Source: Methylococcaceae bacterium (lineage in GTDB: Bacteria > Pseudomonadota > Gammaproteobacteria > Methylococcales > Methylomonadaceae). Taken from it: DNA of 51,080 nucleotides. Both the position numbers and the translations under genes were made by a program. Below, piece by piece: positions 21,106 to 32,793 of this stretch. The stretch spans positions 1-51,080 of the forward strand of contig JAPYOW010000002.1 in assembly GCA_029937975.1 (NCBI GenBank), in the 5' to 3' direction. Numbering within the stretch: the first letter of the stretch is position 1; every line of letters begins with the position of its first letter. A model generated the notes under the pieces. The model saw nothing but the letters and a program-made list of their open reading frames with translations, made no database searches and was not told where the DNA came from.

Positions 21106-21170
21106 CCAGATAATAAAAGAACCGCTACACATAAATGTATAACGGCTCTTAATACTCATTTATTATCTGG
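21106..21170 (-). ncRNA. Folded 5' leader of the rpsL-rpsG-fusA-tuf transcript
   Basis: On the minus strand, outer arms CCAGATAATAAA (21170-21159) and TTTATTATCTGG (21117-21106) are perfect 12-base complements. Between them AAGAGCCGTTATACA-TTTA-TGTGTAGCGGTTCTT (21150-21117) forms a 15-bp stem with three G-U pairs that would be C-A mismatches on the other strand, so the fold belongs to the minus-strand RNA. The 3' arms nearly stack, with an 8-base bulge on the 5' side. The U-rich 3' flank could make the inner stem an attenuator, and it could also stop rpoC read-through. The function is not known to me. Confidence 0.7.
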
Positions 21171-21199
21171 CCCAAGCTATTAGCTCATGTGAGCCGTGT

Positions 21200-21228
21200 A
21201 TATTAACCCTTGAAAAATATTAAGTCAA
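21200..21228 (-). promoter_or_regulatory. str-operon promoter
   Basis: TTGACT, 17 bases, TAATAT on the minus strand, starting 15 bases past the rpoC stop. Initiation near 21193 would begin the leader before rpsL. A small GCTCA/TGAGC stem overlaps the first transcribed bases. Confidence 0.82.
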
Positions 21229-21243
21229 GAGTTTTTACACCAT

Positions 21244-24200
21244 TTACTCTGTATTCAATGCCTGCTTCAATGCTTCTTCAACATCCACAGTACTAATTTC
21301 AGAGGTACTACCTTTAGAAGACTTTTCTTTCTCAAGAAGCTTTCTTGCTTTACGCTTCTGATGATAAGCCAGACCCGTACCCGCCGGGATCAATCGACCT
21401 ACAATCACATTTTCTTTTAATCCATTCAGGCCATCACTAACCCCTCTGACTGCCGCATCCGTCAACACCCGCGTGGTTTCCTGAAAGGACGCTGCAGAAA
21501 TGAAGGATTCCGTCGCTAAAGAGGCTTTGGTAATACCTAATAAAACAGCTTCGTAACTGGCCGGTATTTTACCGTCATTTTCCATCTGTTTATTAACCTC
21601 ATTCACATACGCTCGCTCAACCTGCTCACCTTTAACAAAATCGGTTTCACCGGTCGCGGTAATGTCCACTTTTCTTAACATCTGCCTGATAATAGCTTCA
21701 ATATGCTTATCATTAATACCCACACCTTGTAAGCGATACACATCTTGAATTTCTTTTACCAGATAATCCGCCAGCTCCTCAACACCTCTTAATCGCAAGA
21801 TATCATGGGGGGTTAATTCACCTTCCGCAATGGTTTCACCCTTTTCAACAAACTCACCTTCGAAAACAGTAATATGACGCCATTTTGGAATCAGTGTTTC
21901 AAATAGCTCACCCTGAGTATCAGTAATCACGATTCTCTGCTTGCCTTTGGTTTCTTTACCAAAAGAAATCATACCCGTCGCTTCAGCTAAAATAGCAGGG
22001 TCTTTAGTTTTTCTTGCTTCAAACAAATCGGCTACCCGTGGCAAACCCCCGGTAATATCACGCGTCTTACTGGACTCTTGCGGGATTCTTGCCAAGACAT
22101 CACCCACTTTCACTTCACCGCCACTATTGATTCCGGCAATTGCGCCAGAGGGTAAAAAGTATTGTGCGGGAATTTCAGTTCCTGATAAATTAATCGCCTC
22201 ACCAGCCGGGTCAACTAGCTTAACCATAGGACGCAACTCTTTACCTGCCTGACTACGCTGTTTGGGATCAATAATAACTCGCGAGGTTAATCCGGTCACC
22301 TCATCAGATTGCTCTTGTACCGTAACGCCATCGATGAAGTCAATCAACTCTACAATACCCTCAACTTCTGTGACCACCGGATGTGTATGAGGATCCCAGG
22401 TAACAATGATATCACCGGTATTAACACTACTGCCTTCCGCGATGGTCAACTCAGAACCATAGGGTATTTTATAACGTTCACGCTCTCTTCCATAAGCATC
22501 CATGACACCCACTTCCCCTGAACGCGATACGGCTACAAGGTTTCCTTCCTTGTTAGTCACTGTTTTCAGATTGCTGAGCTTAATCGTGCCGGCAGATTTC
22601 ACCTGAACATTACTAATCGCAGCAGATCTAGACGCTGCACCCCCAATATGAAAAGTACGCATGGTCAGCTGTGTACCTGGCTCGCCAATAGACTGCGCCG
22701 CGATAACACCTACTGCTTCGCCTTGATTCACCAAATGTCCACGCCCCAAATCACGACCATAACATTTCGCACAAATCCCATGCCTTGCTTCACAAGTAAT
22801 AATGGAACGCACCAATAATCTATCGATACTATTATCTTCAAGCAAAGCCACCATGGTTTCATCAATCATGACGCCAGCAGGAATAATGACTTGCTCCTGC
22901 GCCTGGTCCATGACATCACCTATCACCACACGACCTAACACTCTTTCAGAGAGTGGCTCAACAACATCCCCCCCTTCAATAATAGGGGTCATGGTCAAAC
23001 CATCGCTGGTACCACAATCTTCATGTAACACCACCAGATCCTGAGCCACATCGACCAGTCTGCGTGTTAAATATCCTGAGTTTGCAGTTTTCAACGCGGT
23101 ATCAGCCAGTCCTTTACGCGCACCATGCGTGGAAATAAAGTACTGCAAGACATCCAGACCTTCACGGAAATTAGCCGTAATCGGTGTCTCAATAATGGAT
23201 CCATCCGGCTTAGCCATCAGGCCCCGCATTCCGGCTAATTGGCGAATCTGCGCAGCAGAACCCCTGGCGCCTGATTCGGCCATCATAAAGACGGAATTGA
23301 ATGATTTCTGCATGACTTTCTCTCCAGCCGCATTGACCGTCTCTTCTTCACCCAGCCCCTCCATCATCACTCTAGCAACTTGCTCATTAGCATGGGACCA
23401 GATATCAACAACTTTATTGTATCTTTCCCCATCAGTCACCAGTCCCGATGCATATTGCCCTTGAATTTCTTTGACTTCTGCTTCAGCAGCAGCAAGTATG
23501 CCAGCCTTCTTGGCCGGAATAACCATATCTTCAATACCAAAAGACACACCGGACCGAGTAGCATACTTGAAACCCAAATACATAATGCTATCCGCCAATA
23601 CCACGGTGACTTTATTGCCTAAATGACGATAGCTATAGTTAATTAACTTAGATATGTTCTTTTTAGTCATATCCACATTAACCACAGAAAAAGGCATGCC
23701 TTCAGGCATTTTGTCCCAGATCACCGCACGACCCACTGTGGTCTCATAGCGCTGAGTCGTTGAGGTTACCTCACCCGCTTCATTTTTAATATTTTCCGTC
23801 ACACGCAGCTGTATTTTGCTTTGTATCTCTACCGCTTTGCAATCCAGAGCTTTCATGACTTCATCAATGCCGACAAATATACTACCTTCGCCTTTTCCAT
23901 TCACTTTTTCACGACTCATATAATACAAACCCAGTACCACATCCTGTGAAGGGTTAATCACCGGTTCGCCATTGGCAGGTGATAAAATATTATTAGTCGC
24001 CATCATCAGCACTCTAGCTTCCAGCTGTGCTTCAATTGATAATGGAATATGAACTGCCATCTGATCGCCGTCAAAATCCGCATTGAATGCACTACAGACC
24101 AATGGATGCAGTTGAATTGCCTTACCTTCAATCAAGGTAGGCTCAAAAGACTGAATGCCGAGTCTATGCAATGTGGGCGCTCTATTTAACAAAATAGGAT

Positions 24201-25455
24201 GCTCACGAATTACTTCTTCTAGAATACCCCAAACTTCTGTACCCTCACGCTCAACCATTTTCTTTGCTGCTTTAATGGTTGTAGCGAGTCCACGAAATTG
24301 TAATTTACTAAAAATAAAAGGTTTGAACAGCTCCAGTGCCATTTTTTTAGGTAAACCACATTGATGTAACTTCAGTGTCGGCCCGACCACAATTACTGAT
24401 CGTCCGGAGTAATCAACTCGCTTACCTAACAGGTTTTGTCTGAAACGCCCCTGCTTACCTTTAATCATGTCCGCCAATGATTTTAGCGGTCTTCTGTTAG
24501 TTCCGGTAATCGCTCTGCCACGACGACCATTATCCAGCAACGCATCAACAGATTCCTGCAGCATACGCTTTTCGTTACGAACAATAATATCGGGCGCATT
24601 CAGATCCAGTAATCGTCTTAAACGATTATTTCTGTTAATCACCCGACGATACAAATCATTTAAATCTGAAGTTGCGAATCGACCACCATCCAAAGGAACT
24701 AAAGGACGTAGATCCGGTGGCAGTACCGGCAAAACAGTCATAATCATCCATTCAGGACGATTATTTGAAGCAACTAATGAATCAATAACCTTTAGTCGCT
24801 TAGAAAATTTCTTGATTTTGGTTTCAGAATTTGTGGCATTGATTTCTTCCTTAAGAGTAATGACTTCTTGTTTTAAATCAATACTTTTTAGTAGGTTTTC
24901 AATGGCCTCTGCGCCCATTTTGGCAACAAATTCATCGCCATGCTCTTCTGTCGCATCTAAAAACTCATCGTCTGTTAATAACTGCCCACGCTCTAATGTG
25001 GTCATGCCCGGGTCTAATACCACAAACGATTCAAAATACAAAACACGTTCTATACCGCGCAAAGTCATATCCAGTAACAAGGCAATTCTGGAGGGTAATG
25101 ACTTCAAGAACCAGATATGAGCCACAGGGCTGGCTAGATCAATATGCCCCATCCGCTCACGTCTTACTTTAGAAATCGTAACTTCTACGCCACATTTTTC
25201 ACAAATAACACCGCGATGTTTGAGTCTTTTGTATTTTCCACACAAACATTCATAATCACTGACCGGGCCAAAAATCTTTGCACAAAACAAACCATCACGT
25301 TCTGGTTTAAAAGTACGGTAATTAATAGTTTCTGGTTTTTTAACTTCTCCATACGACCAGGAACGAATCATATTAGGCGATGACAAACCAATACGAATCC
25401 CATCAAAATCATCACTATGACCTTGACGCTTAAGAAAATTCATTAAATCTTTCAA
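21244..25455 (-). CDS. rpoC: RNA polymerase beta' subunit
   Basis: Catalytic subunit of RNA polymerase. The N-terminal zinc ribbon is seen in [19 protein letters not shown], the absolutely conserved active-site loop in [12 protein letters not shown], and the second zinc site in [13 protein letters not shown]. The C-terminal part carries [19 protein letters not shown], which belongs to the trigger-loop region. At 1403 residues it is the normal gammaproteobacterial size (E. coli 1407). It starts 104 bases after rpoB and ends just ahead of the str promoter. Confidence 0.99.
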   Translation of the reverse strand: MKDLMNFLKRQGHSDDFDGIRIGLSSPNMIRSWSYGEVKKPETINYRTFKPERDGLFCAKIFGPVSDYECLCGKYKRLKHRGVICEKCGVEVTISKVRRERMGHIDLASPVAHIWFLKSLPSRIALLLDMTLRGIERVLYFESFVVLDPGMTTLERGQLLTDDEFLDATEEHGDEFVAKMGAEAIENLLKSIDLKQEVITLKEEINATNSETKIKKFSKRLKVIDSLVASNNRPEWMIMTVLPVLPPDLRPLVPLDGGRFATSDLNDLYRRVINRNNRLRRLLDLNAPDIIVRNEKRMLQESVDALLDNGRRGRAITGTNRRPLKSLADMIKGKQGRFRQNLLGKRVDYSGRSVIVVGPTLKLHQCGLPKKMALELFKPFIFSKLQFRGLATTIKAAKKMVEREGTEVWGILEEVIREHPILLNRAPTLHRLGIQSFEPTLIEGKAIQLHPLVCSAFNADFDGDQMAVHIPLSIEAQLEARVLMMATNNILSPANGEPVINPSQDVVLGLYYMSREKVNGKGEGSIFVGIDEVMKALDCKAVEIQSKIQLRVTENIKNEAGEVTSTTQRYETTVGRAVIWDKMPEGMPFSVVNVDMTKKNISKLINYSYRHLGNKVTVVLADSIMYLGFKYATRSGVSFGIEDMVIPAKKAGILAAAEAEVKEIQGQYASGLVTDGERYNKVVDIWSHANEQVARVMMEGLGEEETVNAAGEKVMQKSFNSVFMMAESGARGSAAQIRQLAGMRGLMAKPDGSIIETPITANFREGLDVLQYFISTHGARKGLADTALKTANSGYLTRRLVDVAQDLVVLHEDCGTSDGLTMTPIIEGGDVVEPLSERVLGRVVIGDVMDQAQEQVIIPAGVMIDETMVALLEDNSIDRLLVRSIITCEARHGICAKCYGRDLGRGHLVNQGEAVGVIAAQSIGEPGTQLTMRTFHIGGAASRSAAISNVQVKSAGTIKLSNLKTVTNKEGNLVAVSRSGEVGVMDAYGRERERYKIPYGSELTIAEGSSVNTGDIIVTWDPHTHPVVTEVEGIVELIDFIDGVTVQEQSDEVTGLTSRVIIDPKQRSQAGKELRPMVKLVDPAGEAINLSGTEIPAQYFLPSGAIAGINSGGEVKVGDVLARIPQESSKTRDITGGLPRVADLFEARKTKDPAILAEATGMISFGKETKGKQRIVITDTQGELFETLIPKWRHITVFEGEFVEKGETIAEGELTPHDILRLRGVEELADYLVKEIQDVYRLQGVGINDKHIEAIIRQMLRKVDITATGETDFVKGEQVERAYVNEVNKQMENDGKIPASYEAVLLGITKASLATESFISAASFQETTRVLTDAAVRGVSDGLNGLKENVIVGRLIPAGTGLAYHQKRKARKLLEKEKSSKGSTSEISTVDVEEALKQALNTE

Positions 25456-25501
25456 GAGCTTATCCTCTTTTGTTTTTCTGGCTAACAGAATATGGCTACA
25501 A

Positions 25502-25533
25502 GGGGGAACCGTGTAACTAACCGGCTATCCCCC
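25502..25533 (-). repeat. Weak hairpin in the rpoB-rpoC gap
   Basis: In the minus-strand RNA GGGGGA and TCCCCC can pair, with an inner CCG/CGG. No U-run follows, so it is more likely an mRNA processing or spacing structure than a terminator. The 104-base gap has no other visible signal. Confidence 0.4.
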
Positions 25534-25559
25534 ACTTAATAGATGGCTTACTTAAACTT

Positions 25560-28500
25560 CTACTCCATTTCTATATTTACCGCCAACGATCGTATTTCTT
25601 TTATCAATACATTAAATGACTCTGGCATACCCGGATCCATAGTATGGTTGCCATCCACAATATTTTTATACATTCTGGTTCTCCCCGTTACGTCATCTGA
25701 CTTAACTGTCAGCATTTCCTGTAAGGTATAAGCCGCTCCATATGCTTCCAGGGCCCATACTTCCATTTCTCCAAAACGCTGCCCACCAAATTGCGCTTTA
25801 CCGCCCAAAGGTTGCTGTGTAACCAAACTATAAGGTCCCGTAGAACGGGCATGCATCTTATCATCAACCAAATGGTTCAGTTTCAGCATATACATATAAC
25901 CCACGGTAACTTCCCGTTCAAATGGTTCGCCCGTTAATCCATCATAAAGCGTAACTTGCCCATGTTCAGGTAAATCCGCCAATTTTAACATTGTGCGAAT
26001 TTCGTCTTCACTGGCACCATCAAACACTGGCGTTGCCATTGGAACACCTGCCACTAAATTAGCAGCCATTTCTAACAAGTCTTTATCCGAGAAAGAGTCA
26101 AGGTCTTCTTTTCTACCACTACTGTTGTAGATTTTATCCAGAAACTCACGTATTTCTACGATCTTAGATTGCGCCTCCAGCATTTTACCGATTTTGATGC
26201 CCAAACCTTTTGCCGCCCAACCCAGATGAGTTTCAAGTACCTGCCCCACATTCATGCGTGAAGGCACCCCCAATGGATTCAATAAAATATCCACCGGATT
26301 TCCATCTGCGGTATAAGGCATATCTTCAATCGGAACAATTTGGGAAATAACCCCTTTGTTTCCATGTCTTCCTGCCATTTTATCGCCAGGTTGAATGCGT
26401 TTTTTAACAGCCAGATAAACTTTAACCATTTTCAAAACACCGGGTGCTAAATCATCACCCATAGTGATTTTTTTACTCTTGATTTCAAATCTCTGTTCAA
26501 ATTCTTTACGCTGTTTTTCAATCTTGACAGCGATTGCTTCCAATTGAACATTCGTGGCTTCATCTTTAACTTTTATTTTCAGCCATTCAGAATGACGTAA
26601 ATCATCCAGCTGCTGCTGAGTTATCTCAGCCCCTTTAGCAAGCCCACCGATGGCAACATCGACTACTTTGCCTATGAGTAAGTTCGCCACACGACTAAAA
26701 ATGTCATTCTCAACAATCTTTAACTGATCATCCAGATCTTTTTTATAGCGCTTGACCTCGGCTTCTTCAATTTCCAGCGCTCTTTTATCTTTCTCAACGC
26801 CATCACGAGTAAACACCTGGACATCAATCACGGTTGCACGAATATTACCTGGCACTCTTAACGAAGTATCCTTAACATCCGCTGCTTTTTCACCAAAAAT
26901 TGCACGTAGCAGTTTTTCTTCAGGCGTTAACTGTGTTTCACCCTTCGGTGTCACTTTACCTACCAGAATGTCACCACCTTTGACTTCTGCACCCACATAA
27001 ACGATGCCCGATTCATCCAGTTTGGACAGCGCTTCTTCACTTACATTAGGAATATCTGCGGTAATTTCTTCCGGGCGATGCTTAGTCTCTCTGGCGACAC
27101 ACGTTTTTTCTTCAATATGAATCGTTGTAAAACGGTCTTCCTTCACCACGCGCTCAGACACCAGAATTGAATCTTCAAAGTTGTATCCATTCCATGGCAT
27201 AAACGCAATCAGCATATTTTGCCCCAACGCCAGCTCGCCAATATCCGTCGACGGACCATCAGCCAGAAGATCTCCAGACACTACTGTTTCACCTGGGCGC
27301 ACTAATGGCTTTTGGTTAATACAGGTATTTTGATTTGAACGCGTGTATTTTGTGAGTGTATAAATGTCAACATCAGGCACGCCTTCTATAGTTTCGCTAT
27401 CATTCACTTTAACTACAATTCTGGCAGCATCGACAGTTTCAATAATACCACCACGCTTCGACACCACGGCCACGCCTGAATCCTTGGCGACCACGCGTTC
27501 CATGCCAGTACCTACCAAAGGCTTTTCTGCTCTTAAGGTAGGCACAGCCTGACGCTGCATGTTTGAACCCATCAGGGCTCTGTTTGCATCATCATGCTCT
27601 AAAAATGGAATAATCGATGCCGCAACCGAGACAATCTGCTTGGAGGACACATCCATATATTGCACATTTTCCACAGATGCCAGGGTAAATTCATCTTTGT
27701 ATCGTGCTGACACCATCCCATCGGTCATTTTGCCATTTTCGTCCATAGCAACACTGGCCTGGGCAATCACAAAATCACCCTCTTCAATCGCCGACAAATA
27801 ATCTACCTTATCGGTGACAACGCCATTTTTAACCTGCCTATAAGGTGTTTCTAAAAACCCATAAGAATTTGTTCGCGAATACACAGACAGCGAATTAATC
27901 AATCCGATATTCGGACCCTCAGGTGTTTCAATCGGGCAAACACGACCATAATGCGTAGTGTGTACATCTCGCACTTCAAAACCAGCTCTTTCCCTTGCCA
28001 GTCCACCAGGACCTAATGCGGATACCCGTCTTTTATGGGTCACTTGTGATAATGGATTGTTTTGATCCATAAATTGCGACAATTGACTGGAACCAAAAAA
28101 TTCTTTGACGGCAGCAGAAACAGGTTTTGCATTGATAATTTCCTGCGGCATATAGCCTTCAGAATCAGCCAACGTCAAACGTTCCCTAACGGCTCTTTCT
28201 ACCCGAACCAAACCAATACGGAATTGGTTTTCAATCATTTCACCGACAGATCTAACCCGTCTATTCCCTAGGTGATCAATATCATCGACGATGCCATCCC
28301 CGTTTCGAATAGCAATTAATTCTTTTAAGACATCAACAATATCTTCTTTGCTTAATGTGCCTTCACCTTCTGTTTCTTCTCGACGTAACCGGCGATTGAA
28401 CTTCATTCGTCCTACCGCAGACAAGTCATAACGATCCGTGGTAAAGAACAGATTAGAAAAAAGGTTCTCAGCAGAGTCTTTGGTAGGTGGCTCTCCAGGA

Positions 28501-29630
28501 CGCATCATGCGATAGATTTCGACCAAACCCTCTAATCGATTAGTGGTGGAATCCAATCTCATGGCATTGGACATGTAAGCCCCTTTGCCTATCTCATTGA
28601 CGTACAAAACATTGAAGTCTTTCACGCCCGCATCTATCAGCACTTGAATTAACTCTTCAGTGAGTTCATCATTGACATTGGCAATGAGTTCACCGGTCGC
28701 TTCATCCACTATATTATGAGCTAAAATCTTTCCATGTAAATATGCTTTCGGCACTTCAATCTGCGTGATGCCAGCCTTATCCATTTTTCGTGTATGTTTG
28801 GCTGTAATCCTGCGCCCGTCTTCGATATAAACTTCACCCTCATGTTTAAAATCAAAGGACGCTATTTCTCCACGCAAACGCTCAGGAATAAGATGGTAAA
28901 TAACGCTGTCTGCATTAAAGCTGAATTTATTGGTTTCGAAGAACATGTCTATCATGTCTTCGTTACTATACCCCAGAGCCCTTAACAGGATGGTTGCAGG
29001 TATTTTGCGTCGTCTATCTATTCTTACGAAAACAGAGTCTTTATGATCAAATTCAAAATCTAGCCATGATCCACGATACGGGATAACTCTGGCGTTATAG
29101 AGCAATTTGCCTGAAGAGTGTGTTTTACCTTTATCATGATCAAAGAAAACACCTGGCGAACGATGCAGTTGTGACACAATAACCCGCTCAGTGCCATTGA
29201 TTACAAAAGTTCCATTGTCTGTCATCAAAGGCAACTCACCCATGTAGACTTCTTGTTCACGAATATCTTTTACTACTTTTGCTGAAACAGGCGCTTCTTT
29301 GTCATAGATAACCAAACGCACCTTAACGCGTAATGGCGCAGCATACGTCGCCCCACGCTGCTGACATTCTTTTACATCAAAGGCTGGCTCACCTAATCTG
29401 TATTCCACATATTCAACCTCTGCATAGCCAGAATGGCTTACAATAGGAAACACACTGTTAAATGCACCGTGCAAACCACACTGCTTTCTTTTTTTAGGCT
29501 TTACGCCAGATTGCAGAAAACCAGCATATGAGTCAATCTGTGTTGCCAATAGATAAGGCACCTCAAGTACTGTTGTCGTTTTCTCAAAATTGTTTCGAAT
29601 ACGCTTTTTTTCGGTAAAAGAATAGGTCAT
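25560..29630 (-). CDS. rpoB: RNA polymerase beta subunit
   Basis: Second-largest catalytic subunit of RNA polymerase. The start [17 protein letters not shown] is typical for the class. The rifampicin region reads [20 protein letters not shown] and then [12 protein letters not shown], with the usual D, H and S residues, so it is of the sensitive type. [14 protein letters not shown] and the C-terminal [20 protein letters not shown] clamp-contact segment are intact. It is 1356 residues long (E. coli 1342). It lies 192 bases after rplL, behind an attenuator-like stem. Confidence 0.99.
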   Translation of the reverse strand: MTYSFTEKKRIRNNFEKTTTVLEVPYLLATQIDSYAGFLQSGVKPKKRKQCGLHGAFNSVFPIVSHSGYAEVEYVEYRLGEPAFDVKECQQRGATYAAPLRVKVRLVIYDKEAPVSAKVVKDIREQEVYMGELPLMTDNGTFVINGTERVIVSQLHRSPGVFFDHDKGKTHSSGKLLYNARVIPYRGSWLDFEFDHKDSVFVRIDRRRKIPATILLRALGYSNEDMIDMFFETNKFSFNADSVIYHLIPERLRGEIASFDFKHEGEVYIEDGRRITAKHTRKMDKAGITQIEVPKAYLHGKILAHNIVDEATGELIANVNDELTEELIQVLIDAGVKDFNVLYVNEIGKGAYMSNAMRLDSTTNRLEGLVEIYRMMRPGEPPTKDSAENLFSNLFFTTDRYDLSAVGRMKFNRRLRREETEGEGTLSKEDIVDVLKELIAIRNGDGIVDDIDHLGNRRVRSVGEMIENQFRIGLVRVERAVRERLTLADSEGYMPQEIINAKPVSAAVKEFFGSSQLSQFMDQNNPLSQVTHKRRVSALGPGGLARERAGFEVRDVHTTHYGRVCPIETPEGPNIGLINSLSVYSRTNSYGFLETPYRQVKNGVVTDKVDYLSAIEEGDFVIAQASVAMDENGKMTDGMVSARYKDEFTLASVENVQYMDVSSKQIVSVAASIIPFLEHDDANRALMGSNMQRQAVPTLRAEKPLVGTGMERVVAKDSGVAVVSKRGGIIETVDAARIVVKVNDSETIEGVPDVDIYTLTKYTRSNQNTCINQKPLVRPGETVVSGDLLADGPSTDIGELALGQNMLIAFMPWNGYNFEDSILVSERVVKEDRFTTIHIEEKTCVARETKHRPEEITADIPNVSEEALSKLDESGIVYVGAEVKGGDILVGKVTPKGETQLTPEEKLLRAIFGEKAADVKDTSLRVPGNIRATVIDVQVFTRDGVEKDKRALEIEEAEVKRYKKDLDDQLKIVENDIFSRVANLLIGKVVDVAIGGLAKGAEITQQQLDDLRHSEWLKIKVKDEATNVQLEAIAVKIEKQRKEFEQRFEIKSKKITMGDDLAPGVLKMVKVYLAVKKRIQPGDKMAGRHGNKGVISQIVPIEDMPYTADGNPVDILLNPLGVPSRMNVGQVLETHLGWAAKGLGIKIGKMLEAQSKIVEIREFLDKIYNSSGRKEDLDSFSDKDLLEMAANLVAGVPMATPVFDGASEDEIRTMLKLADLPEHGQVTLYDGLTGEPFEREVTVGYMYMLKLNHLVDDKMHARSTGPYSLVTQQPLGGKAQFGGQRFGEMEVWALEAYGAAYTLQEMLTVKSDDVTGRTRMYKNIVDGNHTMDPGMPESFNVLIKEIRSLAVNIEME

Positions 29631-29722
29631 ATTGCTTCCATACCTTCAATCATGGATTTTTAACATTTGCTCAAACTAAGGAGAATCCTTAATTCAAACA
29701 AGACTTACTACAAACACTAAAA

Positions 29723-29747
29723 GGCCGGCGGCAAATTGCCACCAGCC
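29723..29747 (-). terminator. rplL-rpoB attenuator-like stem-loop
   Basis: The minus-strand RNA folds GGCUGGUGGCA-AUU-UGCCGCCGGCC, an 11-bp stem with two G-U pairs, followed by UUUUAG. The wobble pairs become C-A mismatches on the plus strand, so it acts in the rplL-rpoB transcript. E. coli has a partial terminator in the same gap that lowers rpoBC relative to L7/L12. Confidence 0.75.
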
Positions 29748-29822
29748 CATTATCAAGACTTAGAGAACTTCAAAAAAGAATCAAATTATTTTCAATACCT
29801 CTCCAAATCTTCATAGCTCTCG

Positions 29823-30191
29823 CTATTTGATTTCTGCAGACGCACCGGCAGCTTCAAGAGTTGCCACTGTTTCTTCTGCATCAGTTTTACTTACACCTTC
29901 TTTAACAGCTGTAGGTGTACCTTCAACGGCTGCTTTAGCATCTTTCAGACCCAGGCCTGTAATAGCTCTTACCGCTTTAATCACGGCAACTTTAGTTGCG
30001 CCAAATGAAGTTAATATAACGTCAAATTCAGTTTGCTCTTCAGCAGAAGCACCACCACCATCAGCCGGTGCTGCCGCAGCAACTGCTGCTGTAACGCCAA
30101 ACTTTTCTTCCATCGCTGAAATTAAATCAACGATTTCCATCACAGTCATGTTTGAAACTGCTTCTAAGATATCTTCTTGTGAAATTGCCAT
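29823..30191 (-). CDS. rplL: 50S ribosomal protein L7/L12 (bL12)
   Basis: Stalk protein that recruits translation GTPases. The N-terminal dimerisation region (about 1-35) ends in MEEKFGV, an Ala/Gly-rich hinge follows ([14 protein letters not shown]), and the C-terminal domain reads [20 protein letters not shown] onward to AGASAEIK. It is 122 residues long (E. coli 121). It lies 36 bases after rplJ. Confidence 0.98.
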   Translation of the reverse strand: MAISQEDILEAVSNMTVMEIVDLISAMEEKFGVTAAVAAAAPADGGGASAEEQTEFDVILTSFGATKVAVIKAVRAITGLGLKDAKAAVEGTPTAVKEGVSKTDAEETVATLEAAGASAEIK

Positions 30192-30227
30192 TTCTAATAT
30201 TCCTCTAAAATAGGTTGTAACAGGTAT

Positions 30228-30755
30228 TTAAGCTTCAACTGGTTCAGCTGGTTCAGCTGGTTCAGCTGCTTGCATTTGATCTCTAAGTGCTGCCAATGTG
30301 CGCGCCAGTTTTGCAACAGGTGCTTTCATTACAGCCATAATCAAACTAATACCTTCATCGCGCGTAGGCATACTTGCCAAACGTGCCAACTCAGATACAT
30401 CGAGTGATTGACCATCAAACGCAATAACCTTAGCAATTAGCTTATTGTTGGTTTTTGCAAAATCGTTAACTAATCGTGCCGCTGCACCAGGTGCTTCCAT
30501 TGAAAATGCTAAAATTAATGGACCTTTCAACCCATCTTGCATACATTCAAATTCAGTCCCTGCAATTGCGCGCTTTGCCAAAGTGTTTTTAACCACTCGC
30601 AAATAAACATTCATTTCTTTTGCTTTAACGCGTAATGCAGTTAACTCAGTTACAGTCAAACCACGATATTCAGCTGCCACAGCGGATAATGCTTTAGCAG
30701 CATACTGAGCAACTTCATCAACAACTACCTTTTTGCTATCTTGGTTTAATGCCAC
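30228..30755 (-). CDS. rplJ: 50S ribosomal protein L10 (uL10), with a repeat tail
   Basis: Base of the ribosomal stalk; its C-terminal helix binds L12 dimers. EYRGLTVTELTALRVKAKEM and RVVKNTLAKRAI identify it. The length is 175 residues against 165 in E. coli, because the end adds AEPAEPAEPVEA. That tail is encoded by three exact copies of a 9-base unit. Autoregulation in E. coli acts through the leader in front of this gene; a folded leader is present here too. Confidence 0.97.
   Translation of the reverse strand: MALNQDSKKVVVDEVAQYAAKALSAVAAEYRGLTVTELTALRVKAKEMNVYLRVVKNTLAKRAIAGTEFECMQDGLKGPLILAFSMEAPGAAARLVNDFAKTNNKLIAKVIAFDGQSLDVSELARLASMPTRDEGISLIMAVMKAPVAKLARTLAALRDQMQAAEPAEPAEPVEA
30239..30268. 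repeat. 9-bp tandem repeat at the 3' end of rplJ
   Basis: CTGGTTCAG occurs three times in a row, followed by CTG. Each unit encodes the three-residue Ala-Glu-Pro repeat of the L10 tail on the minus strand. Such short in-frame repeats change copy number easily. Confidence 0.9.
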
Positions 30756-30769
30756 AGATTACCTCCGGT

Positions 30770-30945
30770 AATTTTTCAGACTTTCGTCCGAATTTAATAA
30801 AACACATTTTTTACAATGCACCTTACGGTTCCCTCACCCATATTCCGGTAGAGCTCTTCCGCCTGCGCTGGCTTATCACTATGGATAAATTACGCTTGTC
30901 TGCACCAACGGTCTTTGACGGTTGCCATATACCGGCAACCCAAAG
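30770..30945 (-). promoter_or_regulatory. L10 leader region upstream of rplJ
   Basis: The 267-base rplA-rplJ gap contains, on the minus strand, a stem GGTTGCC-7 bases-GGCAACC and then the CCGTTGGTGCAGACAAGCG string, which resembles the conserved part of the bacterial L10 leader. That leader binds the L10-L12 complex and represses rplJ and rplL translation. The exact boundaries are approximate, and a covariance-model search was not possible. Confidence 0.6.
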
Positions 30946-30995
30946 TTTTGAACACTTCGCGGATTTATAAAAAATCCAGTCGAAGCTTACTACTT

Positions 30996-31016
30996 AGTTT
31001 TTCAATTTGAAAAACT
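30996..31016. repeat. Stem-loop just after rplA
   Basis: AGTTTTTCA and TGAAAAACT are exact complements around a 3-base loop, starting seven bases past the rplA stop. No U-run follows on the minus strand, so it is probably a stability or processing stem ahead of the L10 leader. Confidence 0.6.
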
Positions 31017-31022
31017 CAACTA

Positions 31023-31724
31023 TTATTTGCCTACGTCTATGCTTGATTGATCAATCCATAAACCCGGACCCATTGTTGAAGAAATACCAATCCTCTTCAA
31101 ATAAATCCCTTTTGCTGATGCAGGCTTACCCTTCTTCAAATCGGCGATCAAGAATTCCAGGTTCTCCTTGATTGCAGTCTCATCAAATGAAACCTTACCA
31201 ATTGAACAATGAATAATTCCGCCTTTGTCCGTACGATATCTTACCTGACCCGACTTCGCGTTTTTCACAGCAGTGGCAACATCAGGTGTTACGGTACCGA
31301 CCTTAGGGTTAGGCATCAGACCTCTTGGTCCAAGAATTTGTCCTAACTGACCGACCACTCGCATGGCGTCAGGTGATGCAATCACCACATCAAAATCCAT
31401 TTCCCCTTTTTTTACTTGTGCAGCCAAATCATCCATACCGACAATGTCAGCACCGGCTTCTTTCGCAGCATCAGCATTAGGGCCTTGAGTGAATACCGCA
31501 ACCCGCACAGTTTTTCCCGTACCATGTGGCAAAACAGATGCACCACGTACATTCTGGTCTGATTTTCTTGCGTCAACGCCTAAAACCACACTGACGTCCA
31601 CACCCTCATTAAATTTTTCGTTAGCAAATTCTTTTAATATAGCAACACTCTCTGTGATTGAATATTGCTTACTTTTATCAACTTTTGCCGCAATTAATGT
31701 TGCTTTCTTAGATAACTTAGTCAC
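31023..31724 (-). CDS. rplA: 50S ribosomal protein L1 (uL1)
   Basis: L1-stalk protein that helps tRNA leave the E site. [20 protein letters not shown] and [20 protein letters not shown] are diagnostic, with 233 residues (E. coli 234). It starts directly after the rplK stop. In E. coli L1 represses this pair by binding the rplK leader; the corresponding site was not identified here. Confidence 0.98.
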   Translation of the reverse strand: MTKLSKKATLIAAKVDKSKQYSITESVAILKEFANEKFNEGVDVSVVLGVDARKSDQNVRGASVLPHGTGKTVRVAVFTQGPNADAAKEAGADIVGMDDLAAQVKKGEMDFDVVIASPDAMRVVGQLGQILGPRGLMPNPKVGTVTPDVATAVKNAKSGQVRYRTDKGGIIHCSIGKVSFDETAIKENLEFLIADLKKGKPASAKGIYLKRIGISSTMGPGLWIDQSSIDVGK

Positions 31725-32156
31725 TTACAAACCCTCCACATCCAGACCCATGCTCCGTGCACTGCCCGCGATAATTTTTACTGCAGCGTCCATATCTGTT
31801 GCATTAAGATCTTGCATTTTCAGAGTTGCAATTTCTTCTAGCTGGGCACGTGTTACCGTCCCTACTTTTACAGTGTTAGGTGTGCCACTGCCTTTTTGAA
31901 TGCCCACAGCCTTTCTTAATAGGACTGCAGCAGGCGGTGTTTTAGTAATAAAAGTAAAACTTTTATCACTGTAAACTGAAATGACCACCGGAATAGGCAG
32001 TCCTTTTTCCATATCACCGGTTTTGGCATTAAATGCTTTACAAAACTCCATGATATTAAGACCATGCTGTCCTAACGCAGGACCCACGGGTGGGCTCGGG
32101 TTCGCTTCCCCGGCTTTAACTTGCAATTTAATATATGCGTCTACTTTTTTCGCCAT
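31725..32156 (-). CDS. rplK: 50S ribosomal protein L11 (uL11)
   Basis: Stalk-base protein of the GTPase centre, also needed for RelA activation. [20 protein letters not shown] and [12 protein letters not shown] identify the N-terminal domain; the C-terminal domain ends [12 protein letters not shown]. The length is 143 residues (E. coli 142). It abuts rplA. Confidence 0.98.
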   Translation of the reverse strand: MAKKVDAYIKLQVKAGEANPSPPVGPALGQHGLNIMEFCKAFNAKTGDMEKGLPIPVVISVYSDKSFTFITKTPPAAVLLRKAVGIQKGSGTPNTVKVGTVTRAQLEEIATLKMQDLNATDMDAAVKIIAGSARSMGLDVEGL

Positions 32157-32240
32157 CTTTCACTCCAAATGGGTGCAAACGCTTTTCAGCTCCCCAAGAA
32201 ACAAAAATCCCTATCCTCGATAAAGAACAGAGATTCTACT

Positions 32241-32270
32241 TAAATAATAATACTGCCTATTGCTTTTCAA
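32241..32270 (-). promoter_or_regulatory. Possible rplK promoter overlapping the nusG end
   Basis: TTGAAA, 18 bases, TATTTA on the minus strand, at the nusG stop. E. coli has its L11 promoter in the same gap. The boxes are moderate matches, so this is a candidate only. Confidence 0.35.
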
Positions 32271-32790
32271 CTTGGCCAAATTCTAATTCTACAGGGGTTG
32301 AGCGACCAAAAATCAAAACAGATACTTTTAACCTGCTCTTTTCGTAATTCACTTCTTCTATATTGCCATTAAAGTCCTTAAACGGCCCGTCAACCACTCT
32401 GATAAGCTCCCCAACCTCATACATTATCTTAGGTCTTGGTTTGTTTACCCCGTCCTCCACTCTATGCAGAATTGCATTCGCTTCTTTTTCTGAAATAGGT
32501 GCAGGTCTATCAGACGTCCCGCCAATAAAACCCAGAACTCTAGGGATATTACGCACCAAATGCCAGGTCTCATCAGTCAACTCCATCTGCACTAACACAT
32601 AACCGGGGAAAAACTTTCTATCACTTTTCCGCTGCTGACCCATCCGCATTTCAACAACTTCTTCTGTCGGCACCAGTATTTTTCCAAAACTAGCCTGTAA
32701 CCCTTCCAGCTCAATCTTCTCTTGTAACGCTAATTGAACTTTATTTTCATAATTTGAATATGCATGCACCACATACCAGCGAAGTGACAT
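32257..32790 (-). CDS. nusG: Transcription termination/antitermination protein NusG
   Basis: Binds the RNA polymerase clamp and links it to Rho or to S10 of the leading ribosome. The NGN domain starts [19 protein letters not shown] and contains [16 protein letters not shown] and [10 protein letters not shown]. The KOW domain holds [11 protein letters not shown]. The length is 177 residues (E. coli 181). It starts three bases after secE, the universal secE-nusG pairing. Confidence 0.98.
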   Translation of the reverse strand: MSLRWYVVHAYSNYENKVQLALQEKIELEGLQASFGKILVPTEEVVEMRMGQQRKSDRKFFPGYVLVQMELTDETWHLVRNIPRVLGFIGGTSDRPAPISEKEANAILHRVEDGVNKPRPKIMYEVGELIRVVDGPFKDFNGNIEEVNYEKSRLKVSVLIFGRSTPVELEFGQVEKQ

Positions 32791-32793
32791 TTT

